From Fasciola hepatica (taxonomy: Eukaryota > Platyhelminthes > Trematoda > Plagiorchiida > Fasciolidae), in contig CANUEZ040000206.1 in the NCBI GenBank assembly GCA_948099385.1, positions 2,418,001 through 2,482,000 on the forward strand: a DNA stretch of 64,000 bases, read 5' to 3'. Both the position numbers and the translations under genes were made by a program. Shown here one piece after another: positions 24,021-35,894 of the stretch. The notes below the pieces were generated by a model. The model was not told where the DNA came from. It saw nothing but the letters and a program-made list of their open reading frames with translations, and did not search any database. Within the stretch, counting starts at the first letter, position 1; each line of letters starts with the position of its first letter.

Positions 24021-26599
24021 TGAAGCGAGTTTGGGAAGGGTGCTATATCGTGTATTGTAGATGTTGAACAAAGCGTTGAGAGCCATCCCGGATAGCCTTG
24101 TGTTGTTAAGTTGTTCGATTCACAATGGTTCACCGGTTGTTGGAGTGCCCGTGGGGGCTCGGTCGATGTGCACTGCTGATGAGTCGAGTCCCTTAGAGGA
24201 TGAAACAGCTGTACAGTGCTTCCATGGATTTCAATGCTCAGTTGAGCGTTCAAGCTGCATGATCAATCATGTTATACAAATCTAATCTAATCTGATCTAA
24301 TCTCGTACTACTAATCAATTGCATGCATAGTAAGGAAGCTGTGTAGGTTGTTCATTTGGGAATGCGTTGGTTGTACTTAGGCCCCTACAGAGAAGTCATC
24401 TATCATAGGAGTGGATCGGTGTGCGCGAAGCTGGTTCTTACCGTTCGAATTTGAAGCGAGTTTGGGAATTTTGCTATATACGATGTAGTGTAGATGTTGA
24501 ACAAAGCGTTGATAGCCATCCCGGATAGCCTTGTTTTGGTAAGTTGTTCGATTCACAATGGTTCACCGCATGTTGGAGTGCCCGTGGGGGCTCGGTCGAT
24601 GTGCACTGCTGATGAGTCGAGTCCTTTAGAGGATGAAACAGCTGTACAGTGCTTCCATGGATTTCAATGCTCAGTTGAGCGTTCAAGCTGCATGATCAAT
24701 CATATTATAAAAACCCATAATAGTCTGATCTAATCTCGTACTACTAATCAATTGCATGCATAGTAAGGAAGCTGTGTAGGTTGTTCATTTGGGAATGCGT
24801 TGGTTGTACTTAGGCCCCTACAGAGAAGTCATCCATCATAGGAGTCGATCGGTGTGCGCGAAGCTGGTTCTTACCATTCAAATTTGAAGCGAGTTTGGGA
24901 AGGGTGCTATATCATGTAGTGTAGATGTTGAACAAAGCGTTGATAGCCATCCCGGATAGCCTTTTTTTGGTAAGGTGTTCGATTCAAAATGGTTCACCGG
25001 TTGTTGGAGTGCCCGTGGGGGCTCGGTCGATGTGCACTGCTGATGAGTCGAGTCCCTTAGAGGATGAAACAGCTGTACAGTGCTTCCATGGATTTCAATG
25101 CTCAGTTGAGCGTTCAAACTGCATGATCAATCATATTATACAAATCTAATCTAGTCTGATCTAATCTCGTACTACTAATCAATTGCATGCATAGTAAGGA
25201 AGCTGTGTAGGTTGTTCATTTGGGAATGCGTTGGTTGTACTTAGGCCCCTACAGAGAAGTCATCCATCATAGGAGTCGATCGGTGTGCGCGAAGCTGGTT
25301 CTTACCATTCAAATTTAAAGCGAGTTTGGGAAGGGTGCTATATGATGTAGTGTAGATGTTGAACAAAGCGTTGATAGCCATCCCGGATAGCCTTGTGTTG
25401 TTCAGTTGTTCGATTCACAATGGTTCACCGGTTGTTGGAGTTCCCGTGGGGGCTCGGTCGATGTGCACTGCTGATGAGTCGAGTCCGATTACGGATGAAA
25501 CAGCTGTACAGTGCTTCCATGGATTTCAATGCTCAGTTGAGCGTTCAAGCTGCATGATCAATCAGATTATACAAATCTAATCTAATCTAATCTAATCTCG
25601 TACTACTGATCAATTGCATGCATAGTAAGGAAGCTGTGTAGGTTGTTCATTTGGGAATGCGTTGGTTGTACTTAGGCCCCTACAGAGAAGTCATCCATCA
25701 TAGGAGTCGATCGGTGTGCGCGAAGCTGGTTCTTACCATTCACATTTGAAGCGAGTTTGGGAAGGGTGCTATATCATGTAGTGTAGATGTTGAACAAAGC
25801 GTTGATAGCCATCCCGGATAGCCTTGTGTTGTTAAGTTGTTCGATTCACAATGGTTCACCGGTTGTTGGAGTGCCCGTGGGGGCTCGGTCGATGTGCACT
25901 GCTGATGAGTGGAGTCCCTTAGAGGATGAAACAGCTGTACAGTGCTTCCATGGATTTCAATGCTCAGTTGAGCGTTCAAACTGCATGATCAATCATATTA
26001 TACAAATCTAATCTAGTCTGATATAATCTCGTACTACTAATCAATTGCATGCATAGTAAGGAAGCTGTGTAGGTTGTTCATTTGGGAAAGCGTTGGATGT
26101 ACTTAGGCCCCTACAGAGAAGTCATCCATCATAGGAGTCGATCGGGATGCGCGAAGCTGGTTCTTACCATTCAAATTTGAAGCGAGTTTGGGAACGGTGC
26201 TATATCATGTAGTGTAGATGTTGAACAAAGCGTTGAGAGCCATCCCGGATAGCCTTGTGTTGTTAAGTTGTTCGATTCACAATGGTTCACCGGTTGTTGG
26301 AGTGCCCGTGGGGGCTAGGTCGATGTGCACTGCTGATGAGTCGAGTCCCTTAGAGGATGAAACAGCTGTACAGTGCTTCCATGGATTTCAATGCTCAGTT
26401 GAGCGTTCAAGCTGCATGATCAATCATATTTTACAAATCTAATCTAATCTGATCTAATCTCGTACTACTAATCAATTGCATGCATAGTAAGGAAGCTGTG
26501 TAGGTTGTTCATTTGGGAATGCGTTGGTTGTACTTAGGCCACCACAGAGAATTCATCCATCATAGGAGTGGATCGGTGTGCGCGAAGCTGGTTCTTACC

Positions 26600-28620
26600 A
26601 TTCAAATTTGAAGCGAGTTTGGGAAGGGTGCTATATCATGTAGTGTAGATGTTGAACAAAGCGTTGATAGCCATCCCGGATAGCCTTGTGTTGTTAAGTT
26701 GTTCGATTCACAATGGTTCACCGCATGTTGGAGTGCCCGTGGGGGCTAGGTCGATGTGCACCGCTGATGAGTCGAGTCCCTTAGAGGATGAAACAGCTGT
26801 ACAGTGCTTCCATGGATTTCAATGCTCAGTTGAGCGTTCAAGCTGCATGATCAATCATATTATGCAAACCCATACTAGTCTGATCTAATCTCGTACTACT
26901 GATCAATTGCATGCATAGTAAGGAAGCTGTGTAGGTTGTTCATTTGGGAATGCGTTGGTTGTACTTAGGCCCCTTCAGAGAAGTCATCCATCATAGGAGT
27001 CGATCGGTGTGTGCGAAGCTGGTTCTTACCATTCAAATTTGAAGCGAGTTTAGGAAGGGTGCTATATCATGTAGTGTAGATGTTGAACAAAGCGTTGATA
27101 GCCATCCCGGATAGCCTTGTGTTGTTAAGTTGTTCGATTCACAATGGTTCACCGCATGTTGGAGTGCCCGTGGGGGCTAGGTCGATGTGCACTGCTGATG
27201 AGTCGAGTCCCTTAGAGGATGAAACAGCTGTACAGTGCTTCCATGGATTTCAATGCTCAGTTGAGCGTTCAAGCTGCATGATCAATCATATTATGCAAAC
27301 CCATACTAGTCTGATCTAATCTCGTACTACTGATCAATTGCATGCATAGTAAGGAAGCTGTGTAGGTTGTTCATTTGGGAATGCGTTGGTTGTACTTAGG
27401 CCCCTACAGAGAAGTCATCCATCATAGGAGTCGATCGGTGTGTGCGAAGCTGGTTCTTACCATTCAAATTTGAAGCGAGTTTGGGAAGGGTGCTATATCA
27501 TGTAGTGTAGATGTTGAACAAAGCGTTGATAGCCATCCCGGATAGCCTTGTGTTGTTAAGTTGTTCGATTCACAATGGTTCACCGCATGTTGGAGTGCCC
27601 GTGGGGGCTCGGTCGATGTGCACTGCTGATGAGTCGAGTCCCTTAGAGGATGAAACAGCTGTACAGTGCTTCCATGGATTTCAATGCTCAGTTGAGCGTT
27701 CAAGCTGCATGATCAATCATATTATGCAAACCCATACTAGTCTGATCTAATCTCGTACTACTGATCAATTGCATGCATAGTAAGGAAGCTGTGTAGGTTG
27801 TTCATTTGGGAATGCGTTGGTTGTACTTAGGCCCCTACAGAGAAGTCATCCATCATAGGAGTCGATCGGTGTGTGCGAAGCTGGTTCTTACCATTCAAAT
27901 TTGAAGCGAGTTTAGGAAGGGTGCTATATCATGTAGTGTAGATGTTGAACAAAGCGTTGAGAGCCATCCCGGATAGCCTTGTGTTGTTAAGTTGTTCGAT
28001 TCACAATGGTTCACCGGTTGTTGGAGTGCCCGTGGGGGCTAGGTCGATGTGCACCGCTGATGAGTCGAGTCCCTTAGAGGATGGAACAGCTGTACAGTGC
28101 TTCCATGGATTTCAATGCTCAGTTGAGCGTTCAAGCTGCATGATCAATCATATTATACAAATCTAATCTAATCTGATATAATCTCGTACTACTAATCAAT
28201 TGCATGCATAGTAAGGAAGCTGTGTAGGTTGTTCATTTGGGAATGCGTTGGTTGTACTTAGGCCACCACAGAGAATTCATCCATCATAGGAGTGGATCGG
28301 TGTGCGCGAAGCTGGTTCTTACCATTCAAATTTGAAGCGAGTTTGGGAAGGGTGCTATATCATGTAGTGTAGATGTTGAACAAAGCGTTGATAGCCATCC
28401 CGGATAGCCTTGTGTTGTTAAGTTGTTCGATTCACAATGGTTCACCGCATGTTGGAGTGCCCGTGGGGGCTAGGTCGATGTGCACTGCTGATGAGTCGAG
28501 TCCCTTAGAGGATGAAACAGCTGTACAGTGCTTCCATGGATTTCAATGCTCAGTTGAGCGTTCAAGCTGCATGATCAATCATATTATGCAAACCCATACT
28601 AGTCTGATCTAATCTCGTAC
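26600..28620 (+). repeat. Local family of A monomers with altered pentamer tract
   Basis: Monomers at 26649, 27080, 27511 and 28373 share TTCACCGCATGTTGG and replace the first part of the AATCT tract by CAAACCCATACTAGTCTG at the same length. Monomers at 27942 and 28804 share a GATGGAACAGC change. The pair 26649/28373, both preceded by GGCCACCACAGAGAATTC, lies at 1,724 bp (4 x 431). Related altered tracts occur near 21,668 and 24,707. The pattern is several rounds of short-range duplication of one variant. Confidence 0.85.
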
Positions 28621-31600
28621 TACTGATCAATTGCATGCATAGTAAGGAAGCTGTGTAGGTTGTTCATTTGGGAATGCGTTGGTTGTACTTAGGCCCCTAC
28701 AGAGAAGTCATCCATCATAGGAGTCGATCGGTGTGTGCGAAGCTGGTTCTTACCATTCAAATTTGAAGCGAGTTTAGGAAGGGTGCTATATCATGTAGTG
28801 TAGATGTTGAACAAAGCGTTGATAGCCATCCCGGATAGCCTTGTGTTGTTAAGTTGTTCGATTCACAATGGTTCACCGGTTGTTGGAGTGCCCGTGGGGG
28901 CTAGGTCGATGTGCACCGCTGATGAGTCGAGTCCCTTAGAGGATGGAACAGCTGTACAGTGCTTCCATGGATTTCAATGCTCAGTTGAGCGTTCAAGCTG
29001 CATGATCAATCAGATTATACAAATCTAATCTAATCTGATCTAATCTCGTACTACTAATCAATTGCATGCATAGTAAGGAAGCTGTGTAGGTTGTTCATTT
29101 GTGAATGCGTTGGTTGTACTTAGGCCCCTACAGAGAAGTCATCCATCATAGGAGTCGATCGGTGTGCGCGAAGCTGGTTCTTACCATTCAAATTTAAAGC
29201 GAGTTTGGGAACGGTGCTATATGATGTAGTGTAGATGTTGAACAAAGCGTTGATAGCCATCCCGGATAGCCTTGTGTTGTTAAGTTGTTCGATTCACAAT
29301 GGTTCACCGGTTGTTGGAGTGCCCGTGGGGGCTCAGTCGAAGTGCACTGCTGATGAGTCGAGTCCCTTAGAGGATGAAACAGCTGTACAGTGCTTCCATG
29401 GATTTCAATGCTCAGTTGAGCGTTCAAGCTGCAAGATCAATCATAGTATACAAATCTAATCTAATCTAATCTAATCTAATCTCGTACTACTAATCAATTG
29501 CATGCATAGTAAGGAAGCTGTGTAGGTTGTTCATTTGGGAATGCGTTGGTTGTACTTAGGCCCCTACAGAGAAGTCATCCATCATAGGAGTCGATCGGTG
29601 TGCGCGAAGCTGGTTGTTACCATTCAAATTTGAAGCGAGTTTAGGAAGGGTGCTATATCATGTAGTGTAGATGTTGAACAAAGCGTTGATAGCCATCCCG
29701 GATAGCCTTGTGTTGTTAAGTTGTTCGATTCACAATGGTTCACCGGTTGTTGGAGTGCCCGTGGGGGCTCGGTCGATGTGCACTGCTGATGAGTCGAGTC
29801 CCTTAGAGGATGAAACAGCTGTACAGTGCTTCCATGGATTTCAATGCTCAGTTGAGCGTTCAAGCTGCATGATCAATCATATTATACAAATCTAATCTAA
29901 TCTAATCTCGTACTACTAATCAATTGCATGCATAGTAAGGAAGCTGTGTAGGTTGTTCATTTGGGAATGCGTTGGTTGTACTTAGGCCCCTACAGAGAAG
30001 TCATCCATCATAGGAGTCGATCGGTGTGCGCGAAGCTGGTTCTTACCATTCAAATTTGAAGCGAGTTTGGGAAGGGTGCTATATCATGTAGTGTAGATGT
30101 TGAACAAAGCGTTGATAGCCATCCCGGATAGCCTTGTGTTGTTCAGTTGTTCGATTCACAATGGTTCACCGGTTGTTGGAGTGCTCGTGGGGGCTCGGTC
30201 GATGTGCACTGCTGATGAGTCGAGTCCCTTAGAGGATGAAACAGCTGTACAGTGCTTCCATGGATTTCAATGCTCAGTTGAGCGTTCAAGCTGCATGATC
30301 AATCATATTATACAAATCTAATCTAATCTGATCTAATCTCGTACTACTAATCAATTGCATGCATAGTAAGGAAGCTGTGTAGGTTGTTCATTTGGGAATG
30401 CGTTGGTTGTACTTAGGCCCCTACAGAGAAGTCATCCATCATAGGAGTCGATCGGTGTGCGCGAAGCTGGTTCTTACCATGCAAATTTAGAGCGAGTTTG
30501 GGAACGGTGCTATATCATGTAGTGTAGATGTTGAACAAAGCGTTGATAGCCATCCCGGATAGCCTTGTGTTGTTAAGTTGTTCGATTCACAATGGTTCAC
30601 CGGTTGTTGGAGTGCCCGTGGGGGCTCGGTCGATGTGCACTGCTGATGAGTCGAGTCCCTTAGAGGATGAAACAGCTGTACAGTGCTTCCATGGATTTCA
30701 ATGCTCAGTTGAGCGTTCAAGCTGCAAGATCAATCATATTATACAAATCTAATCTAATCTAATCTAATCTAATCTCATACTACTAATCAATTGCATGCAT
30801 AGTAAGGAAGCTGTGTAGGTTGTTCATTTGGGAATGCGTTGGTTGTACTTAGGCCCCTACAGAGAAGTCATCCATCATAGGAGTCGATCGGTGTGCGCGA
30901 AGCTGGTTGTTACCATTCAAATTTGAAGCGAGTTTAGGAAGGGTGCTATATCATGTAGTGTAGATGTTGAACAAAGCGTTGATAGTCATCCCGGATAGCC
31001 TTGTGTTGTTAAGTTGTTCGATTCACAATGGTTCACCGGTTGTTGGAGTGCCCGTGGGGGCTAGGTCGATGTGCACTGCTGATGAGTCGAGTCCGATTAA
31101 GGATGAAACAGCTGTACAGTGCTTCCATGGATTTCAATGCTCAGTTGAGCGTTCAAGCTGCAAGATCAATCATATTATACAAATCTAATCTAATCTAATC
31201 TAATCTAATCTCGTACTACTAATCAATTGCATGCATAGTAAGGAAGCTGTGTAGGTTGTTCATTTGGGAATGCGTTGGTTGTACTTAGGCCCCTACAGAG
31301 AAGTCATCCATGAAAGGAGTGGATCAATGTGCGCGAAGCTGGTTCTTACCATTCAAATTTGAAGCGAGTTTGGGAAGGGTGCTATATCATGTGTTGTAGA
31401 TGTTGAACAAAGCGTTGATAGCCATCCCGGATAGCCTTGTGTTGTTAAGTTGTTCGATTCACAATGGTTCACCGGTTGTTGGAGTGCTCGTGGGGGCTCG
31501 GTCGATGTGCACTGCTGATGAGTCGAATACCTTAGAGGATGAAACAGCTGTACAGTGCTTCCATGGATTTCAATGCTCAGTTGAGCGTTCAAGCTGCATG

Positions 31601-31835
31601 ATCAATCATATTATACAAATCTAATCTAATCTAATCTGATCTAATCTCGTACTACTAAACAATTGCATGCATAGTAAGGAAGCTGTGTAGGTTGTTCATT
31701 TGGGAATGCGTTGGTTGTACTTAGGCCCCTACAGAGAATTCATCCATGAAAGGAGTCGTTCGGTGTGCGCGAAGCTGGTTCTTACCATTCAAATTTGAAG
31801 CGAGTTTGAGAAGGGTGCTATATCATGTAGTGTAG

Positions 31836-32251
31836 ATGTTGAACAAAGCGTTGATAGCCATCCCGGATAGCCTTGTGTTGTTAAGTTGTTCGATTCACAA
31901 TGGTTCACCGGTTGTTGGAGTGCCCGTGGGGGCTAGGTCGATGTGCACTGCTGATGAGTCGAGTCCCTTAGAGGATGAAACAGCTGTACAGTGATTCCAT
32001 GGATTTCAATGCTCAGTTGAGCGTTCAAGCTGCATGATCAATCAGATTATACAAATCTAATCTCGTACTACTAATCAATTGCATGCATAGTAAGGAATCT
32101 GTGTAGGTTGTTCATTTGGGAATGCGTTGGTTGTACTTAGGCCCCTACAGAGAAGTCATCCATCATAGGAGTCGATCGGTGTGCGCGAAGCTGGTTCTTA
32201 CCATTCAAATTTGAAGCGACTTTGGGAAGGGTGCTATATCATGTAGTGTAG
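31836..32251 (+). repeat. Shortest A monomer (416 bp), second from the junction
   Basis: The pentamer tract is down to two AATCT copies (near 32,053-32,062), 15 bp less than the standard monomer, and the short frame is broken by TGA in CAGTGATTCC at about 31,993. The next monomer (anchor 32252) is the last in the array and is cut at 32,510. Confidence 0.85.
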
Positions 32252-32506
32252 ATGTTGAACAAAGCGTTGATAGCCATCCCGGAGAGCCTTGTGTTGTTAA
32301 GTTGTTCGATTCACAATGGTTCACCGGTTGTTGGAGTGCCCGTGGGGGCTAGGTCGATGTGCACTGCTGATGAGTCGAGTCCCTTAGAGGATGAAACAGC
32401 TGTACAGTGCTTCCATGGATTTCAATGCTCAGTTGAGCGTTCAAGCTGCATGATCAATCATATTATACAAATCTAATCTAATCTGATCTAATCTCGTACT
32501 ACTAAT

Positions 32507-32510
32507 CAAT
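32507..32510. other. Inverted junction between arrays A and B, 4-bp overlap
   Basis: To the left the sequence is standard A (CTACTAATCAAT, which in other monomers continues TGCATGCAT). To the right it is standard B (CAATCCCCAAATTGG, which in other monomers is preceded by GATATAGCA). The two share only CAAT, so the break lies within these four bases with no filler. The A break is just after the pentamer tract; the B break corresponds to a different place in the aligned monomer, next to the end of block 1. It is therefore a non-homologous, microhomology-type join rather than an exchange at equivalent positions. Confidence 0.93.
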
Positions 32511-32526
32511 CCCCAAATTGGCTCCG

Positions 32527-32543
32527 GCTTTCGCTTTCGCTTT
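32527..32543 (+). repeat. GCTTTC hexamer run in array B (representative)
   Basis: Each B monomer has GGCTTTCGCTTTCGCTTT, about three GCTTTC hexamers. On the reverse strand this sits where A has only TTTGAAGCGAGTTTGG, so it looks like a B-specific expansion. Point variants (TTCCGCTTTCG, TTTCGATTTCG, GGATTTCGC) occur, but no length change was noticed. Confidence 0.8.
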
Positions 32544-32599
32544 GAACGGTAACAACCAAATTCTCGCACACCGATCCAATCCTATGTTCCATCACTTCT

Positions 32600-32872
32600 C
32601 TATTTATGGGCCCAAGTAAAACCAAGGCATTCCCTTATGAACAATCCACACAGATTGCTCATACAATGCAATAGAGCAGTAGCAGAGTAGATTTGTATAA
32701 TATGATTCTCCATGCAGCTTGAACACTGAACTGACCATTGAAAATTATGGAAGCACTGTACAGCTGTTTGATCCGCTAAGGGAATGATGAGCATTGCACA
32801 TGGACAGAGCCCATACGGGGACAATAACAAGGGTTGGGGTGAACGAATGTCAGTCGAACACCCAAACCACAA
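32600..32872 (-). other. Recurrent open frame of array B (representative), probably non-coding
   Basis: Most B monomers have an open frame of 61-90 codons on the minus strand. The farthest upstream start codon is TTG, not ATG. The middle (TAVQCFHNFQWSVQCSSCM) is in the same frame as in A, but the upstream part differs and the end reads through where A stops in the pentamer tract. Several copies end early, for example where GAGTAG becomes GATTAG in the + strand (near 41,993 and 42,839). No family is recognised. I infer no protein. Confidence 0.25.
32690..32782 (-). repeat. Conserved block 2, representative B copy (93 bp)
   Basis: Inverted counterpart of the A block at 415-507, at about 88% identity. 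It contains CACTGTACAGCTGTTTG, so the overlapping palindromes are kept in both subfamilies. Copies near 36,990, 42,488 and 44,605 have GTGCAG instead of GTACAG. Confidence 0.85.
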
Positions 32873-32930
32873 GGCTATCCGATATCGGTCTGAACGCTTT
32901 GTTCAACATATACAATACATGATATAGCAC
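32868..32930 (-). repeat. Conserved block 1, representative B copy (63 bp)
   Basis: Inverted counterpart of the A block at 265-327, reading CACAAGGCTATCCGATAT to ACATGATATAGCAC on the + strand, with 5 differences from A consensus. Variants seen include CATGTAATAGC (near 40,957, 41,380, 42,227, 43,920, 46,035 and 49,842) and CATGATATACC (near 46,460, 50,270, 50,690, 54,497, 58,304, 59,573 and 61,265), which mark monomer lineages. Confidence 0.85.
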
Positions 32931-33445
32931 AATCCCCAAATTGGCTTCGGATTTCGCTTTCGCTTTGAATGGTAACAACCAAATTCTCGCACACCGATCC
33001 AATCCTATGTTCCATCACCTCTCTATTTATGGGCCCAAGTAAAACCAAGGCTTTCTTTTATGAATAATCCACACAGATTGCTCTTACGACGCAATAGAGC
33101 AGTAGCAGAGTAGATTTGTATAATATGATTCTCCATGCAGCTTGAACACTGAACTGACCATTGAAAATTATGGAAGCACTGTACAGCTGTTTGATCCGCT
33201 AAGGGAATCATGAGCATTGCACATGGACAGAGCCCATACGGCGACACGAACAAGGGTTGGGGTGAACGAATGTCAGTCGAACACCCAAACCACAAGGCTA
33301 TCCGATATCGGTCTGAACGCTTTGTTCAACATATACAATACATGATATAGCACAATCCCCAAATTGGCTTCGGATTTCGCTTTCGCTTTGAATGGTAACA
33401 ACCAAATTCTCGCACACCGATCCAATCCTATGTTCCATCACCTCT

Positions 33446-35137
33446 CTATTTATGGGCCCAAGTAAAACCAAGGCTTTCTTTTATGAATAATCCACACAGA
33501 TTGCTCTTACGACGCAATAGAGCAGTAGCAGAGTAGATTTGTATAATATGATTCTCCATGCAGCTTGAACACTGAACTGACCATTGAAAATTATGGAAGC
33601 ACTGTACAGCTGTTTGATCCGCTAAGGGAATGATGAGCATTGCACATGGACAGAGCCCACACGAGGACACGAACAAGGGTTGGGGTGAACGAATGTCAGT
33701 CGAACACCCAAACCACAAGGCTATCCGATATGGGTCTCAACGCTTTGTTCAACATATACACTACATGATATAGCACAATCCCCAAATTGGCTTCGGCTTT
33801 CGCTTTCGCTTTGAACGGTAACAACCAAATTCTCGCACACCAATCCAATCCTATGTTCCATCACTTCTCTATTTATGGGCCCAAGTAAAACCAAGGCATT
33901 CCCCTATGAACAATCCACACAGATTGCTCATACAATGCAATAGAGCAGTAGCAGAGTAGATTTGTATAATATGATTCTCCATGCAGCTTGAACACTGAAC
34001 TGACCATTGAAAATTATGGAAGCACTGTACAGCTGTTTGATCCGCTAAGGGAATCATGAGCATTGCACATGGACAGAGCCCATACGGCGACACGAACAAG
34101 GGTTGGGGTGAACGAATGTCAGTCGAACACCCAAACCACAAGGCTATCCGATATCGGTCTGAACGCTTTGTTCAACATATACAATACATGATATAGCACA
34201 ATCCCCAAATTGGCTTCGGATTTCGCTTTCGCTTTGAATGGTAACAACCAAATTCTCGCACACCGATCCAATCCTATGTTCCATCACCTCTCTATTTATG
34301 GGCCCAAGTAAAACCAAGGCTTTCTTTTATGAATAATCCACACAGATTGCTCTTACGACGCAATAGAGCAGTAGCAGAGTAGATTTGTATAATATGATTC
34401 TCCATGCAGCTTGAACACTGAACTGACCATTGAAAATTATGGAAGCACTGTACAGCTGTTTGATCCGCTAAGGGAATGATGAGCATTGCACATGGACAGA
34501 GCCCACACGAGGACACGAACAAGGGTTGGGGTGAACGAATGTCAGTCGAACACCCAAACCACAAGGCTATCCCATATGGGTCTCAACGCTTTGTTCAACA
34601 TATACACTACATGATATAGCACAATACCCAAATTGGCTTCGGCTTTCGCTTTCGCTTTGAACGGTAACAACCGAATTCTCGCACACCGATCCAATCCTAT
34701 GTTCCATCATTTCTCTATTTATGGGCCCAAGTAAAACCAAGGCATTCCCCTATGAACAATCCACACAGATTGCTCATACAATGCAATAGAGCAGTAGCAG
34801 AGTAGATTTGTATAATATGATTCTCCATGCAGCTTGAACACTGAACTGACCATTGAAAATTATGGAAGCACTGTACAGCTGTTTGATCCGCTAAGGGAAT
34901 CATGAGCATTGCACATGGACAGAGCCCATACGGGGACACGAACAAGGGTTGGGGTGAACGAATGTCAGTCGAACACCCAAACCACAAGGCTATCCGATAT
35001 GGGTCTGAACGCTTTGTTCAACATATACAATACATGATATAGCACAATCCCCAAATTGGCTTCGGATTTCGCTTTCGCTTTGAATGGTAACAACCAAATT
35101 CTCGCACACCGATCCAATCCTATGTTCCATCACCTCT
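33446..35137 (-). repeat. B dimer repeat (846 bp), two copies
   Basis: Two monomer types alternate: one with TTTCTTTTATGAATAATCC and TTACGACGCAATAG (units containing 33446 and 34292), the other with CATTCCCCTATGAAC (33869 and 34715). The offset is 846 bp (2 x 423). The first type also occurs alone at 33023, with a related form at 35138. Copies have small differences such as AATACCCAAATT near 34,623. Confidence 0.85.
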
Positions 35138-35894
35138 CTATTTATGGGCCCAAGTAAAACCAAGGCTTTCTTTTATGAATAATCCACACAGATTGCTCTT
35201 ACGATGCAATAGAGCAGTAGCAGAGTAGATTTGTATAATATGATTCTCCATGCAGCTTGAACACTGAACTGACCATTGAAAATTATGGAAGCACTGTACA
35301 GCTGTTTGATCCGCTAAGGGAATCATGAGCATTGCACATGGACAGAGCCCACTCGGAGACACGAATAAGGGTTGGGGTGAACGAATGTCAGTCGAACACC
35401 CATATCACAAGGCTATCCGATATGGGTCTCATCGCTTTGTTCAACATATACACTACATGATATAGCACAATCCCCAAATTGGCTTCGGCTTTCGCTTTCG
35501 CTTTCAACGGTAACAACCAAATTCTCGCACACCGATCCAATCCTATGTTCCATCACTTCTCTATTTATGGGCCCAAGTAAAACCAAGGCATTCCCTTATG
35601 AAAAATCTACACAGATTGCTCATACAATGCAATAGAGCAGTAGCAGAGTAGATTTGTATAATATGATTCTCCATGCAGCTTGAACACTGAACTGACCATT
35701 GAAAATTATGGAAGCACTGTACAGCTGTTTGATCCGCTAAGGGAATCATGAGCATTGCACATGGACAGAGCCCACACGAGGACACGAACAAGGGTTGGGG
35801 TGAACGAATGTCAGTCGAACACCCAAACCACAAGGCTATCCGATATCGGTCTCAACGCTTTGTTCAACATATACACTACATGATATAGCACAAT

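Larger units (their letters stand above)
1..32510 (+). repeat. Satellite array A, about 75 tandem monomers of ~431 bp
   Basis: Head-to-tail satellite with no interruption. Using the recurring ATG of the internal short frame as anchor, 75 anchors run from 286 to 32,252. Spacing is 431 bp except at anchors 286, 3308, 4606, 5042, 8064, 8500, 10658, 13252, 15415, 22327, 23194, 29235, 30528, 30964 and 31400 (436); 21886 (441); 10229 (429); 12387 and 14550 (434); 17575 (432); 24061 (433); 29671 (426); 31836 (416). These lengths sum exactly to the observed span. Most length changes are multiples of 5 and fall in an AATCT tract. Monomers are very similar to each other, with scattered substitutions shared by subsets. 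The array is cut by the window edge at left and ends at the junction on the right. No gene, transposon or RNA gene is visible inside it. Function unknown; a structural heterochromatin role is inference from the repeat organisation only. Confidence 0.98.

Noticed and set aside
32500..32530. Transposon end or target-site duplication at the junction
   Set aside because: Both sides are ordinary monomer sequence up to the shared CAAT; there is no terminal repeat or foreign sequence.
33959..33970. Bacterial-type promoter or terminator elements (TATAAT in the B units)
   Set aside because: TATAAT occurs once per B monomer as part of block 2, in a eukaryotic satellite context with no gene downstream.
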